The position numbers and the translations under genes were made by a program. The notes beneath the pieces were generated by a model. That model was not told the origin of the DNA and did not search any database. It saw nothing but the letters and a program-made list of their open reading frames with translations. From assembly GCF_009905375.1 (NCBI RefSeq), contig NC_133653.1, positions 66,933,414 to 66,997,413 on the forward strand: a stretch of DNA of 64,000 nucleotides. Reading direction: 5' to 3'. Every line of letters starts with the position of its first letter. Position 1 is the stretch's first letter. The stretch is from Apium graveolens. Lineage: Eukaryota > Streptophyta > Magnoliopsida > Apiales > Apiaceae. Shown here piece after piece: positions 20,554 through 34,200 of the stretch.

Positions 20554-22765
20554 ATGAGTGCACAAAAGATAAGAAGTATCAAGATACCAGCCTTTGATAA
20601 AATCAACTATACACTATGGAAGAAAAATAAGATGTTGTTCATAAGGATGGCCAAGCCTATGCACATTTAGATTATCAATACTGACCCTTTTATCCCCATA
20701 GAAAGGGTGGATGAGTCTACTGATGGAGACATGGTCATACCAGCTCATTTTTCCCCTAAAGACCCCTCAAAATACACAGATCCTGAAAAGGAAAAGGTTT
20801 CTCTGGACAGTGGTCTACAACTAATACTGATAAAGTCACTTGACAAAGTAATGTACAACAATATTGTCAAGTGTGACGCAGCCAAATAAATTTGGGAGAA
20901 AATTGAAATTCTATGTGAGGGTACAGAGGAAGTAAGATCTAATCAAATGAGAATATTGGTGTCTCAGTATGAGGGTTTCATGGATACACCTAAGGAAGGA
21001 ATTACTGAAGTTTTTGAGAGATTTAATAAGTAGATAAATGACTTGCAACTTCATGATAAATATTAATAAGCTGAGGAGGTAAACCTGAAGTTTTTGCTCA
21101 CACTTCCTGACCATCTTGACCAGAAAATATCATCTATTAGAGAAGGAAGAAACTTGAGTAGCATAACATTGGAAGTCTTGTATGGGATTTTGAAGACATA
21201 TGAGCTTGAGATGTTACAAAGGAAATCATTAAAGGCAAACCATGGACTTATGGTTGATGGATCCAGTGCCTTAATGGTCAATGAGAGTGAAGCAAGTGAA
21301 GGTGAACAAGATGCTCAAGTTCCAGTCATTTATGCTATTGAGCAAAAGAACAAGGGACCTCAGAAATAAGTTACTTTGGAGCTAGAGGATGATGAATACT
21401 ACACCCTTGATGAGCTAGATAAGATGGATCAATCAATGTCTTACCTGGCTAGAAAATTCTCTAACATTAGGGTTAAAACACCAAGGTTTTTCAAGAACAA
21501 GGGACAATCCTCGAACATCAACAACTGGAAATTAAAAACTTAGTTCAACTCAGCTGGAAAAGCTGGCTACAAAATAGGATCTGTTAACTGATAAAAAATA
21601 AGGTGCTTTAACTATGATGAGTTGGGCCACTTTGCAACTGAGTGCAGGAAGCCAGAGAAAGTGAAGAAGGATAAAGCTTATCTAGAACTAGAAGCAAAGT
21701 ATGAAGCTCTCTTGAAGAAACAATAGGGAAAGGCTTACATAGCTGAAGGCAACAATTGGGATGACACTAATGAATATGATGATAATGAAGAATTTGTAAA
21801 TTATGCACTCATGGTTCTTGAGCAATGAGAATCATCCTCATTAACATCAAAGGTACCAACTATAACTACCATTGATTTAAATACAAGACAATATAAAGAA
21901 ACTGTTAAAAATATGAGCGCAGAGATATTTTATATCCACACAAGCATGGTGGCGGCTACTGAGGAAGTTGGTAAACTGTCAAAGATTAATGAGAAGCTTG
22001 AGATTGAAAAGCAAGAATTGGAGTTGCAGCTTGTTGAGCTTGAAACAGTTAAGCAAGAAAGTGAATATCTAAAAAATAAGCTTAATTTTTCAAGTAAAAC
22101 CGAAGTTGTGTTAAGGGAAAAATTAGAAAATAATGAGGTGAAATTGAAGTCTTTCATAAATGCATCTTAGTTGGTTGGACAATACCATGAGAAGAACAAA
22201 CCATGTGCTAAGCTATTGGTTTGGATTATGATGCCTTGAACAGTAACAAGAAAAATGAAGGTGACAAAGGTAAGGGAATTGTAGATCAAGATGTCCCAAT
22301 TATGCTGAGAAAATTAGATGCACTTTTGTTCAAGGCATGTGAGGTTAATTTAAGTGAGGTTGAGTTGGTCATCAAGCAAGAACTTGTAGATAAAGACAAT
22401 GAAAAGATAAATGTAGAAACCACTCCAACCACTAAATTTGAGAAGAAACCCATGGTCAATCAAGTTTCTAAGACACCAATCAAGGAAATCAAGACTGAGA
22501 ATGTAGGAAAGAAGAAGAAGAAGATGAATGGGAAAATTGGAGTGAACAAGAGCAATAACTTTACATTTGTTGCAGATACTCCAAGGAAACAATGTCAGAA
22601 GTGTGGCTCAACCAATCACCTAACTTACTTTTTCAAAAAGGGTGTTAGTGAACAAAAAGTGGGAGCATGCAAATACAATAAAGCAAAGGCTGAAGATTCA
22701 TATTCTGTCTATGACCAAGTTAATTGCATTCCATTCAATACGAAGGTTATGACAAATTATCATTA
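20554..22765 (+). pseudogene. Broken gag of element A
   Basis: It starts at the ATG at 20554 (MSAQKIRSIKIPAFD), followed by the SIRE-type gag body with LLTLPDHLD, YGILKTYELEML and other words shared with B and C. In-frame stops include 20668-20670 and 20887-20889, then more around 21030-21070, 21367, 21596, 21724 and 21826. The first zinc knuckle (about 21603-21645) has lost its second Cys to Tyr (CFNYDELGHFATEC). The second (about 22590-22635) has lost its last Cys. A long Glu/Lys-rich coiled-coil-like section lies between them (21913-22170). Not functional. Confidence 0.85.
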
Positions 22766-22766
22766 A

Positions 22767-25700
22767 TTGAGAGTAGATCTCAAAGAAATCAATCTTGGAT
22801 TTACAGCTAAAAAGGAAAATGCAAATAAATCATTGAACATTGTTCTTTCTAAATCATCAAATTCTACTTCTACAACTTCTGTTAACAAGAAGAAATTACT
22901 CGACACTGCTTGGGTAGCTAAACACACTAATCCTCATTGTGTGCTGGGCAAGATGAAGAGAGTCATATGGATCATTGACAGTGGATGCTCCAGAAATATG
23001 ACAGGTGATAAGGCCCTGTTATCACAATTTGAGGAGATGGCTGGCCCGTTGGTGACTTTTGGAGACAACAACAAATGATTCACAATGGGATATAACCAGT
23101 TAATTTCTGGGAATGTTGTCATTGAAGATGTAGCACTGGTAGTTGGTCTTGAGGTGAATCTCCTAAGTGTCAGTCGATTCACAGATAAAGGATTCAATTT
23201 TTCATTTGACAAAGGAGACTACTCAGTTATCAGCAAAAAGACAGGCGAAGTTGCTTTTAAAGGAGAAGGAAAGGAAGCTTGTTTGTTTTAGATATATACT
23301 CAGCAAATAAGGATGGTATATGTTGCTTCTATACCAAGTCATCTATTTAGCAAAGCAAACTGTGGCACAAGAAACTCTCTTACCTGAATTATAAAGCAAT
23401 CAATACCTTGGTGAAAAAGGAATTAGTGAGAGACATGCCAAATTTGGAATTTGCTCAAGATGAAGTTTGTGAGGCTTTTCAAAAAGGAAAAATGAAAAGG
23501 TCCAGTCACAAAAGCAAAACTGTGAATTCCATAAGTGCACCATTATAAACCTGTTTGGACCAGTTAATGTCTTATCTATTTCTAGAAAGAAATATGCATT
23601 TATGATGATGGATGACTACTTAAGGTATACATGGGTAGAGTTTATGCATTCAAAGGATGAAACTCTACAGATCATTATTGAACACATCAAGAAGATTGAG
23701 AAGCAGGCTGAAGATCAAAATTGTGTGAAAAGATTGAGGAGTGAAAATGGCACAGAATTCAGGAATGCAATTTTAAATGAATCTTGCAAAGGCAAGGCTA
23801 TTTTTCAAGAGTTCTCAGTTGCAAGGACGCCTCAATAAAATGGTGTAGTTCAAAGGAATAATATAACTCTAGTTGAGGCTACTAGAACAATATTGCAAGA
23901 TGCTAATTTGCCAACAAGTTTTTGGAAATAAGCTGTCAACACTGCATGCTACATTCAAAACAAATATCTCATCAACAAAAATTTTGGCAAGTCACCTGAC
24001 TCAGTTTTGTCAAAAAGGAAGCCTACTTTCAAGCATCTACAATTTGTTTGGAAGTAAGTGCTTTGTGCTAAAAGACAACTCTGAATATGTGGGAAAAATT
24101 GACTCTAAAGTTTTCGGAGCAATTTTTCTGGGATATTCATTGGAAAGAACTACCTACAGAGTTTATGTGCTTAAACAAAAAAAATTATGGAAATCACATA
24201 TGTAAGTTTTGATGATGACAAGTGTCTAGGCTTGGAAGGCCTTGATGAGAATGAAGCTGAAGCCCTTAAGTTTGAAAATCTAAACATTGATAGTGATTTT
24301 GAAGATTAAGCTGAGATCAACACAAGCAACAGAATAAATGAAGAGTCAATTAAGCAAGTGAATCATGAGGATTAAGACTCATCTCGTACACCTGAATTTG
24401 ATGGCACAAATTCAGGAGGAGAAAGTTCTACAAGTCATGACAATGGTTAAGAAAATTTAAAAGATTCAAGTCAATAAAATCATACCGGGAAATGGGATAG
24501 GAGTCATACAAGAGATGCAATTATTGGTGATCCAAATGTTGGAGTTAGGACTAGAAGTGCAATTGTATATGAATGTCTACATGCATGCTTTCTTTCATAA
24601 ATTGAGCCTAAGAAAATGAAAGAAGCTCTACTTGATCCTGACTAGATTTCTGCCATGCAAGAAGAGCTAAATCAATTTGAGAGAAACAAATTTTGGAAGT
24701 TGGTTCCCGCCCTAAAGAACAGAAACATAATTGGAATAAAGTGGGTGTACATGAACAAAATGGATGAAAATAGAATTGTAACAAGGAATAAAGCAAGGTT
24801 TATTGCAAAAAGGCTACTCACAAGAAGAAGGAATTGATTATGATGAAACTTTTGCTTCAGTTGCAATACTTGAAGCAATAAAGATCTTTCTTGCATTTGC
24901 TGCACACTAAAATTTTAAAGTTTATCAAATGGATGTAAAGAGTGCATTCCTTAATGGCGAATTGGAAGAAGAGGTTTATGTTCAACAACCACCTGACTTC
25001 GAAGATCCAGAATTTCTAGATTTTGTGTGTAAACTACTAAAGGCTCTCTATGGATTGAAGCAAGAACCTAGAGCTTGGTATGATACACTGTCAGAATTTT
25101 TGCTCAAACATGGATTCACTAGGGAACAATTGATAAGACTTTATTCTGCAAGCAGTATGGTGGTGATATGATTCTAGTTCAAATCTATGTTGATGATATC
25201 ATTTTGGGATCTATAAATGAAAAATTATATCAAAAATTTTCAAGACTCGTGCAGAGTGAATCTAAGATGAGCATGATGGGAAATTAAGTTATTTTCTTGG
25301 ACTTCAAGTTAGCCAAAAAAGTGATGGAACCTTCATCAGCCAAACCAAGTATGTTAAAGATTTATTGAAAAAATTTGGAATGATTGATTGTTCACCTGCA
25401 TCAACACCTATGTCTACAGCTACAAAGTTAGATGAAGATAAGAAAGAAAAAAATGTAGACATTTCAGGTTATAGAGGAATGATTGGATCTTTGTTGTACC
25501 TAGCTGCTAGTATACCAGACATCATATTTGCAACATGTCTATGTGCTAGATTTAAAGAAAATCCCAAGGAATCACATTTGATGGTTATGAAGAATATTTT
25601 CAGATACTTAAAGGGAACTCCAAACTTGGGACTATGATATCCTAAGGGAACATGATTTGAACCTATTGGATACACAAATGCAGATTTTGCTGGATGTAGG

Positions 25701-26132
25701 GTTGACAGGTAGAGTACTAGTAAAAGTTGTCAATTTCTTGGAAAAAGACTTGTATCTTAGTACAATACGAAACAACAATCTGTGTCAACTTCCATAACTA
25801 AGGCTGAATACATAGTTGTTGGAAATTGACATGCTCAAGTGCTTTGGATTAGAAATCAATTAACGGACTATGGCCTAGTGTTACACAAAATTACAATTAT
25901 ATGTGACAATACTGGTGCCATATCTATTGTTGCTAATCCAGTTGATCATTCTGGAACTAAGCACATTGATGTAAGGTACCATTTTATTAGAGAACATGCT
26001 GCAAATGATACAATTGAGCTCATTTTTGTTCCAACAGAAAAATAATTAGCTAACATTTCTACTAAATCTTTGGATGAAGCAACTTTCACTAGACTTGTTC
26101 GTGAAATTGGAATGTTAAATTCTTCATCCTAA
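22767..26132 (+). pseudogene. Broken pol of element A (protease, integrase, RT, RNase H)
   Basis: Copia order. Protease motif IIDSGCS near 22970-22990; GAG-pre-integrase segment LWHKKLSYLNY near 23360; integrase with RSENGTEF near 23740 and the NGVV region near 23840; linker; RT from about 24650 with [16 protein letters not shown] (24929) and YVDDIIL near 25190; RNase H from about 25670 ending at the stop 26130-26132. Stops at 23836-23838, 24643-24645, 25635-25637, 25758-25760 and 26043-26045 stand where the matching position in B is Gln or Trp, i.e. single transitions. Several frameshifts (near 23290, 24190, 25150) add to this. Non-functional. Confidence 0.85.
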
Positions 26133-26369
26133 AGGCAAGAACTCAGCAAATATATTGCACCAGATTAATTTCTGATAAATCAAAATTAATTTGATTTAGT
26201 TGGAAATTACCTTGAATATGATTTAAAAATATTTCAGAATTCTCTATATATTTATTTTTCTAAATTCAAAATTCAACTTGGAATTTTTTAAAATTTTAAA
26301 AAAATTGTCTAACTGTTAATTTACATGTTCAATATGTGAAATTAGTATAAGACAGAACTGAAAAGAATA

Positions 26370-26374
26370 AAAGT
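26370..26374 (+). repeat. Target-site duplication of element B, left copy (AAAGT)
   Basis: It pairs with 52861-52865. Confidence 0.9.
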
Positions 26375-26970
26375 TGTTGGATATATTTGAGATGTCATGT
26401 CTAATATCTTTCATGTTTAGTTTTCAGATCTTAACTAACAGGAAATTTTAGTTCTTACTGGAATCAGGACTTACTGGAAGTCAGGACTTAAGGATATCAG
26501 GACTTAGATTATCAGAAGATAATATCAGAAGATGGATATCAGAACTTAAGTACTGGAGGACTAACAGTTAAGGAAGGAAGCTGATTTACAGGAAAGAAGA
26601 TCGAGACTAATACATAAGAATATATGCATGGAAAGAGTTAGAGGACTGAGAGAATTGTATAAGATATCTGATTGATATATTTTAGGAGACAGAATTATAT
26701 TCCATATCAATTAGAAGTTATCTTGTAACTTTGTGTCTATATAAACACATACATAGGTTTACTCTATAAGAGTTACGATCATCGATAAGATCATACAATT
26801 GTAACCTAGTAGCTCTCGTGATATTTGTTCATCACTGAGAGAGAATAGTTCCATTGTAACATAGTTTATTATATCGAATACATCTGTTTTCTGTTACTTG
26901 TGCTTTAAATCGATTTGATTGTATTCTACACTGCATTCAACCCCCTTCTACAGTGTTGTGTGACCTAAAA
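26375..26970 (+). repeat. 5' LTR of element B (596 bp)
   Basis: It starts TGTTGGATATATTTG and ends TGACCTAAAA, where the 3' LTR has TGACCTAACA, so the final CA has decayed. It has an extra copy of ATCAGAAGATAAT near 26510-26540 compared with the 3' LTR, and a run of TCAGGACTTA-like repeats at 26455-26560. Confidence 0.95.
26738..26745 (+). promoter_or_regulatory. TATA box of element B's LTR
   Basis: TATATAAA is followed by ACACA. The matching boxes are at 52628-52635 (3' LTR) and 50570-50577 (solo LTR), both framed by CTGTGT and ACACAG. Confidence 0.7.
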
Positions 26971-26972
26971 AG

Positions 26973-26984
26973 TGGTATCAGAGC
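26973..26984 (+). other. Primer-binding site of element B
   Basis: TGGTATCAGAGC, two bases after the LTR; matches initiator tRNA-Met. Confidence 0.95.
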
Positions 26985-27024
26985 CTATCTGTTAACACAC
27001 ATACAGTAAAGATCCAAAACAATT

Positions 27025-29375
27025 ATGTCTGAAGAAGAAGAAAATCCAACCAAGCCCGCCAAAACTGAAGAAACTCTAAAGACTCAAACCCATAGTCGAT
27101 ATGAGACTATCAGGGTTCCCATGCTGAGACCTTCTGAGTATCCTATATGGAAAGTGAAGATGGCTATGTTCCTGGAAGCTACAGATCCAGAATACCATGA
27201 CAGAATTTATAAAGGACCGCATAAGCCAACCAAGCTCTTTGTTGTAGTTGCAGATCATCCAGCAAAGACCATTCCAAAGGAGAAAAGTGAATACACAGCT
27301 GAAGATATCTCATCTATTACCAAGGATGCAAAGGTAAGGCATTTGCTGCATAGTGCCATTGATAATGTCATGTCAAATAGGGTAATTCAATGCAAGACTG
27401 CAAAGGAGATAAGGGATGCTTTGGAGGCAAGGTGTCAGGGAACTGATGCAATCAAGAAAAATAGGAGGACTATACTCACTCACGAGTATGAGCACTTTAA
27501 CTCAAAAAGTGATGAGTCATTAACTGACTTATATAACAGGTTTGTCAAACTCTTGAATGATCTGTCACTGGTGGACAAGGATTATGATATTGAAGATTCA
27601 AATCTAAAATTCCTTTTAGCTCTTCCTGAAAGTTGGGATTTGAAAGCTACTATTATAAGAGACAACTATGCTCTTGATGAAACTACTCTTGATGAAATTT
27701 ATGGAATGCTCAAGACTTATGAACTTGAGATGGATCAAAGAAGCAAGAGACATGGGAGAAATTCAAGGACAGTTGCTCTTAATATTGAGGAGCAATCCCC
27801 CAAAGTGGCTGTCTCAAAGAAAGGAAAATGAAAGGCTCTCATCATAAAGTCTGATTCACAATCATCAAGTTCTGATGATGATGATTTAGAAACTAAAAGT
27901 CTACCTGAAGTAGATGTTGATGAAGAGATGATAAAGCTGTGTGCTCTTATGGTGAAGGGTATCACAAAGATAGCCTACAGGAAATTCAGAAGGGGAAAGA
28001 AATTTTCCAGGAAAGGTAGAAGTTCTGATAAGAAGGGCTTCAGAAAATCTGAAGGCAAAGGAGGAGAGTCTGACAGAGGAGATTACTCAAATGTCAAATG
28101 CTACAACTGTGGTGAGAAAGGCCACATATCTCCTGACTGCAAGAGAGGAAAGAGTGATAAGGCAAGGCTCTTGTCACAAAGAAGAAAAGCTGGACAAACA
28201 CTTCAGATTCTAAAGATGAGGAGAACTATGCCTTGATGGCAAATGCTGATAGTAGTTCTGATGCTGTTGAGTTAAAGGTACCTCAAACAACTTATGCCTT
28301 TCATACTGATGATATTACTGAGTTGAGATTATATCTTAAAACCATGTTTATTAGCTATAGAGATCAAACTTTAACATGTGAAAGATTAACTTTTGAAAAT
28401 CTTGCTTTTAAAAAGAGGAATGATTATTTAGAAAAGCAGTTAGTTATGTTCCATCAAACTCAGAAGGATAGAGATGATGCTTTCTATGTTAGAGATGAAG
28501 TGCTAAAAATGAATAAATCTCTAAAAACAGAGTTAGAAAATGAGAGAGAGATTATCAGGACTTGGACTAACTCTGGCAGAACAACTCAGGATATACTAAG
28601 TAGTGGGAATTGGAAAGAGGGCTTAGGTTATGGAGATGAGAAAAGTTAAAAAGGAACTAAACAAGTTAAGCCAATTATTGTTAAACATACTATTAAGCCA
28701 AAGGTAAATCCTGTTAAATTTGTAGCTAAAACTGTAAAGTATGATTCTGAAAAGATGAAAGACATTGAGACAGAAGTGATAGCGGAGTCAACACTTGACA
28801 AATTAGAACTGGATAAACCAACTGAATTTAACATAGGCTTAATGACAAAGAAGCAGCTTAAACATAAGCTGAAAGAGATTACCAGTGTAAACAAGGTAAA
28901 GGTATCTAGGAAAAATAGGAATGGAAAGGAAGGTGTGAATAAAAGCAACAATTATATGCCTGTTCCTAATGCTCCTAGAAAGAAATGCTATAACTGTGGA
29001 AACTCTAACCATCTGGCTTCTTTTTGCAGGAAGAATAAGAATTTAAACTCCTTACCTTCTAAGTCAGGAGTTAAGAGTCAGTCTGTTAGGTTTAAGCCAC
29101 AAAATCCTTGTTTTCATTGTGGTAGTATATGGCATTCCATTTATACTTGTAAGAAATATCATAGTTGGTACTATGATTATTATCAGATAAAACCTTCTTT
29201 GAAGAAACTTGCTTTAATTCCTTTTAGTGTAAAGTATGATGCAAAGTCTGATATCGTTAATACTGATAAGAAAAATGTTAGCATAAACTCTGATGTTAAA
29301 TCCGTTGCAAATGTTAACAAACTTAAAAAGGCCAAAGGATCCAAGAAAGTCTGGGTCCTTAAAACTAACCATTAG
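27025..29375 (+). pseudogene. Gag of element B, broken
   Basis: The ATG at 27025 opens a 268-codon frame with the SIRE-type gag body (KTAKEIRDALE near residue 125, YGMLKTYELEMDQRS near 235), ended by TGA at 27829-27831. The same frame continues with an Asp-rich stretch and a CCHC knuckle CYNCGEKGHISPDC near 28100-28140. A frameshift near 28170 leads to a coiled-coil-like part (28233-28646), stopped at 28647-28649. The last part has two further knuckles (CYNCGNSNHLASFC near 28987; CFHCGSIWHSIYTC near 29108) and ends TAG at 29373-29375. Needed for particle formation; probably dead. Confidence 0.85.
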
Positions 29376-31232
29376 TGGTCTTTGTGATTGCAGGGCAACA
29401 GGAAGAACATCCTAGTTTTGGACAGTGGATGTTCAGGACATAGGAATGGAAATAAAGCCCTGCTATCAGATTTTATGGAGAAAGTTGGCCCAAAAGTTTC
29501 TTATGGAGATGGCAACATTGAAAAAACTCTGGGATATTGCAAGATCAATCTTGGGAATGTCATCATTGAAACAGTAGCTCTTATCTCAGGACTTAAACAC
29601 AATCTGTTGAGTGTAAGTCAAATCTGTGACAGAGGTTATCATGTGGATTTCTTTGAAGAACACTATGAAGTTATAAGTAATTCTACAGGCAAAGTGATTC
29701 TGAAAGGATACAAGCATGGTAACATTTATGAAGCTAGACTTTCAACAAGTACTGATGGTTCTGCAATCTATCTGCTGAGTAGAGCATCAATTGAAGAAAG
29801 CTGGAATTGGCACAAGAAACTCTCTCATTTAAATTTCAATAATATAAATGAACTTGTAAAGAAAGATCTTGTGAGAGGACTGCCAAAAACAGTATTTGCT
29901 CCTGATGGCCTTTGTGATTCATGTCAGAAGGCAAAACAAAGAAAATCTTCTTTCATGAGCAAAATTAAGTCATCAATTCTTGAGCCTTATCACCTACTGC
30001 ATGTTGATCTATTTGGTCCAGTCAATGTCATGTCTATTGCAAAGAAGAAATATGCTATGGTTATAGTGGATGAATACACAAGATACACTTGGGTGTATTT
30101 CTTGCACAAGAAGACTGAAACAACATCTACTTTAACTGATCATGTCAAACAGCTGGATAAATTGATCAAAGATTTTGTTAAAATAATAAGGAGTGATAAC
30201 GGCACTGAGTTCAAGAATTCAATCATTGAAGAGTTCTGCAAAGATCATGGAATCAAACAGGAATTTTCTGCACCTGGAACTCCACAGCAAAATGGAGTTG
30301 TAGAAAGAAAGAACAAGACTCTCATTGAAGCTGCACGAACAATGCTTGATGAAGCGAAGCTACCAACCTATTTTTGGGCTGAAGTTGTGCTGACTGCTTG
30401 TTTTACACAAAATGCTACACTTATAAACAAGCATGGAAAAATACCATATGAGATGGTGAAGAAAAAGAAGCCAAATCTGAAATACTTTCATGTATTTGGT
30501 TGCAAGTGTTTTGTTCTTAAGGCTCAACCTGAACAGCTGTCAAAATTTGATCTAAAAGTTGATGAAGGAATTTTTGTTGGATATCCACTTTCCACAAAAG
30601 CCTTCAGAGTCTACAATTTAAGAACAAGAGTTGTCATGGAATCTATCAATGTCTCTTTTGATGATAAGAAATTTACTGGACTTGAAGATTTCGATGATCA
30701 TGATCAGCTGAGATTTGAGAATGAAGTTTAAATTCTGATTCTGGAAATTCTGATGACTTAAATCCTGATCCTGTAAGTTCTGATGGATTAAGTTCTGATG
30801 TCGTTGAAACTGTGGTAACAACTCCAAAGGAAAATGCACCTGTCCAGGGGGAGCAAGCTGAAGAACCTACCACATCTCAAGACTCTCGAGAAGCATCAGA
30901 CGCTATCACTGGCTCCTCAAGTTCTGATTCATCTAGTTCTGATGAGCCAAATTCTGATAACTCTGGAAGCTCTGATTCTTCAACTCCTGAAAAATCAAAT
31001 TCAAATTCTGAAGTCTCTGAGAGCATAACTACAGGGGGAGCATCAGAAAATGCTGATGGAGACAGCATGGATCATGGGGGAGGATCTAGTTCTAGAGATC
31101 AACTTCCATCGGCAAGGAAGTGGACTAAAGCACATACACCTTATTTAATCATTGGAGATCCTGAAGCAGGTGTCAGAACTAGAACTGCAACTTTAAATGA
31201 ATGTCTCTATCATTCCTTTATATCTCAGACTG
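29376..31232 (+). pseudogene. Protease and integrase of element B
   Basis: After two stops (TAG 29373, TGA 29385) the frame resumes and is open to 30731: protease LDSGCSGH near residue 10, GAG-pre-integrase segment WHKKLSHLNF, zinc residues CDSCQKAKQ, integrase core with VDLFGP, RSDNGTEF and NGVVERKNKT (the catalytic Asp, Asp and Glu are all present). A stop at 30730 is followed by a Ser/Asp-rich linker, open to the insertion point of Element 2. This is the best preserved part of B. The two stops between gag and pol, if not decay, would need suppression. Confidence 0.85.
31228..31232 (+). repeat. Target-site duplication of Element 2, left copy (GACTG)
   Basis: It pairs with 44783-44787. Confidence 0.95.
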
Positions 31233-34200
31233 TGTCACACCCCCAACTTAAATAGCAAAATAATTATAGCTATTACATCATTTTAATGAGTATTACACAA
31301 CCAAAATCCAAGATCTTACAGTTTAGGGTTTGGAACAGCCCAACACTACCAACTATTACATCTGATTACAAATACCGAGTCCTCACACAACTATTATTAC
31401 TTATTCTACCTGAGCTCGAACATAAGCATCAGCATCACAGGTCTTACGGGCAGTCTGCTTGAATCTAACCATGGCTGCTAGCTGTAATATCAGGGTAAAG
31501 CAAGAAGTGAGCCAAAAGCTCAACAAGTGCTAACAATACATCGCAAAGCATAAATCGAGATATACCTTTAGGAATGACAATGGAATGACATAATTAATGA
31601 TAATCGAGAGATAAAACTTATGTGAGTTGGCATCATTTTGCTTGCATCAAAACAAATTAAAACCATTCTTAATCAAAATCATTTTATGACGCTACGGATT
31701 ACAGCCGGTGATCAGCCGCGAAGTAATCCCGAACCTCGCTGGGTTCTAAAACATTATTGGGAATCCCTAGGCAACTTTTAAGCCTAATATAAGTGTGGAA
31801 AGGACTCGCGTCTCAGTCCAGATCCACCATTCAAGAAAACATTTGTCCCCCTTTGGGACTGAAAAATCCACCTTTTATTCATTTTGAAAACTGATGCCGA
31901 TTTATGACAAAATCTCTTTTGACTGAAATCATTTTTTTTTATCAGGGGATTATAGATCAACTTGAAACACTGGAAATATGACACTAAATCTCAGGGCCAT
32001 GATCCACTAGACTTTACTATATTAGGGTAATCGAGAGATTTCCATAAACAAGAATTTTGACAAGGAAATTAAGCAAGGCTACTGGATAATATGAGAGAGT
32101 AATGCCAAACTAGGCTTAAAGCAATGGTTGTAGACAAGGTATAGGTATTAGAACATCAAGAAGATAAGCATCACTGGTTCCAATAGGATAGAGGTGCTAA
32201 AATATAAAGGAAGTGATCATCAGCTCAAGATATAACAGGGTATCAAGCTTTAGGGTAAGGATAGGGTTATCAAACAATCATGAATGAATTTAAGAAAAGA
32301 TTGGCTTTTAGGTATCAAGATAAAGTTTCTATCGAGGTTATTTCAAGAGTTGAATCAAAGCATCAGGGTGCAACATCAAGATTTCTCAGGGATCAATAGC
32401 ATGATAATCAAAAGGATCAATAAGGTATTATAACACATCTCTATTTTATCATGGCATTAAACTATCATGAAAGACTTTTGAACTACTTGCAATACGTACT
32501 CGAGGGTTCATGGCATCTCTATGTAACTCAAAGATAAACAAAAGATACTCTTGATTTAAATATATCAAAATGACTCAGGATAATTGCATCGATATATATA
32601 TGAACTGTTTACAGTAAATGCGAAGGTCAAGTTGAATCACTTGCCTTGAGATAGACTGGTCTGGTCTGACTGGTAGGAGCAACAACTGGAGCTTCACTCG
32701 ACTTTTATGGCAAGTTTTCCCTCGTCTCGAGATCCTACATAAATAATAATAATCCTCATTATAATATATTCTTTCCATCTTAACCTATTTACAACCCGAA
32801 ATTAAACATGGATGGCACTTAGGCCTATACACACTTAATTCATATCCACCATTTATATTTTCAAATGTACACACGTAGCCACATAATCACATATCGTATA
32901 TTAATACCAAATAACATCATATACACCATAATGCCACACTAGGCTTGGATGATCTCGACTCACCACTTAAGTTACTTGGTCGCTAACTAAACGAAGTCTT
33001 CGAATTTGGGCTTCCTAACTCAATGTGCCTTTCCTAAATTATCCAAAACCTATTGACCCTCACTTGTGCCTTTTGTTCTACTGACCTTATACTATCTTAC
33101 AACTATGGTGGTCGACCTAATACTCACTTCTAAGTGTCCTAAAACTATGTGATAAGTGAAAGTGCTCACTGGTGCAAATTTCAGAATGGTAACTAAGGTT
33201 TCTTGAGTGCATTAGACACTCTTAAACTACAAGTTTTTCTTCAAAATTTTTACACAAGACTCTCCTGACCTAAGGGCATCTCACAAGCTTGATGTGGCTC
33301 AAAGGCCTGGCTTGGGCCTTCTTGGGCCTAAGCTAAAAGTCCAAGGTACCCCTGTTTTTCTGGGCAGAAAATGCCCTGACTTGAATTAACTTGTGACACA
33401 TGGTTCTAGCTCATATCCTATGAACTATGGTTGGAAAAACTTCTCTGACATACCCTCTAACTAAGGCCCAATTGGGCCTAATGAGGGCCTACCCATGACA
33501 TGGCCAAATCTCCCTATTTCTAAGTTGCAACAAAACTGTCCCCTGCTGGACAGATCTTGTTATTCTACTTGTGCACCTAACCAAATGTCATGCAAACCTC
33601 CAACCAACTCCTAAAACCTATTATATACTCCCCATACTAACTTCTGGTGGCTTGGGCCTCAAAGTGCACATCAATGACATGGTCAAAACTCACTCTAAAC
33701 CTCAGGGTACTAAACTGATTTTTCTGCAGAAACTATAACTCTCATTTTCCAAGGTTTTGACTTGACAAACCCAATTATCAACAACTAAATACTTAAACCA
33801 AGACCTATACTTGGTATTCTACTGAACTAACTCCCTTTTTCTCAAAATAACCTTGGTGAGATCATCCTTACCTAAGGTGCAACTATGGCAAAACAAAAGA
33901 GACTACTCTTAACAAATCGCAAATCTTCATGCTTTTGAAACAACAAGATATATATTTTTATAAAAGATAACCACAAATTATTACCATACAACAAGAAGCA
34001 TAAATCAATATTATCACATTATTCCTACTGAAATTAAGGCTCACTAACAAAATCTTTTCCAAATGATCAAAATCTTACAACAAACTAAGAGAATTCCACA
34101 TGCATGCATGCCTTCGGGTTTTTCAAACCAAAACAACATATTTTCTACATATATTCCATCTTAAAATTGACATGCAAGCCTAGCATAAGGTATACCTAGA

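Noticed and set aside
29373..29390. Programmed stop readthrough between gag and pol in element B (TAG then TGA)
   Set aside because: Two stops close together plus other stops and shifts in the same element point to decay; element C is too broken here to test conservation.
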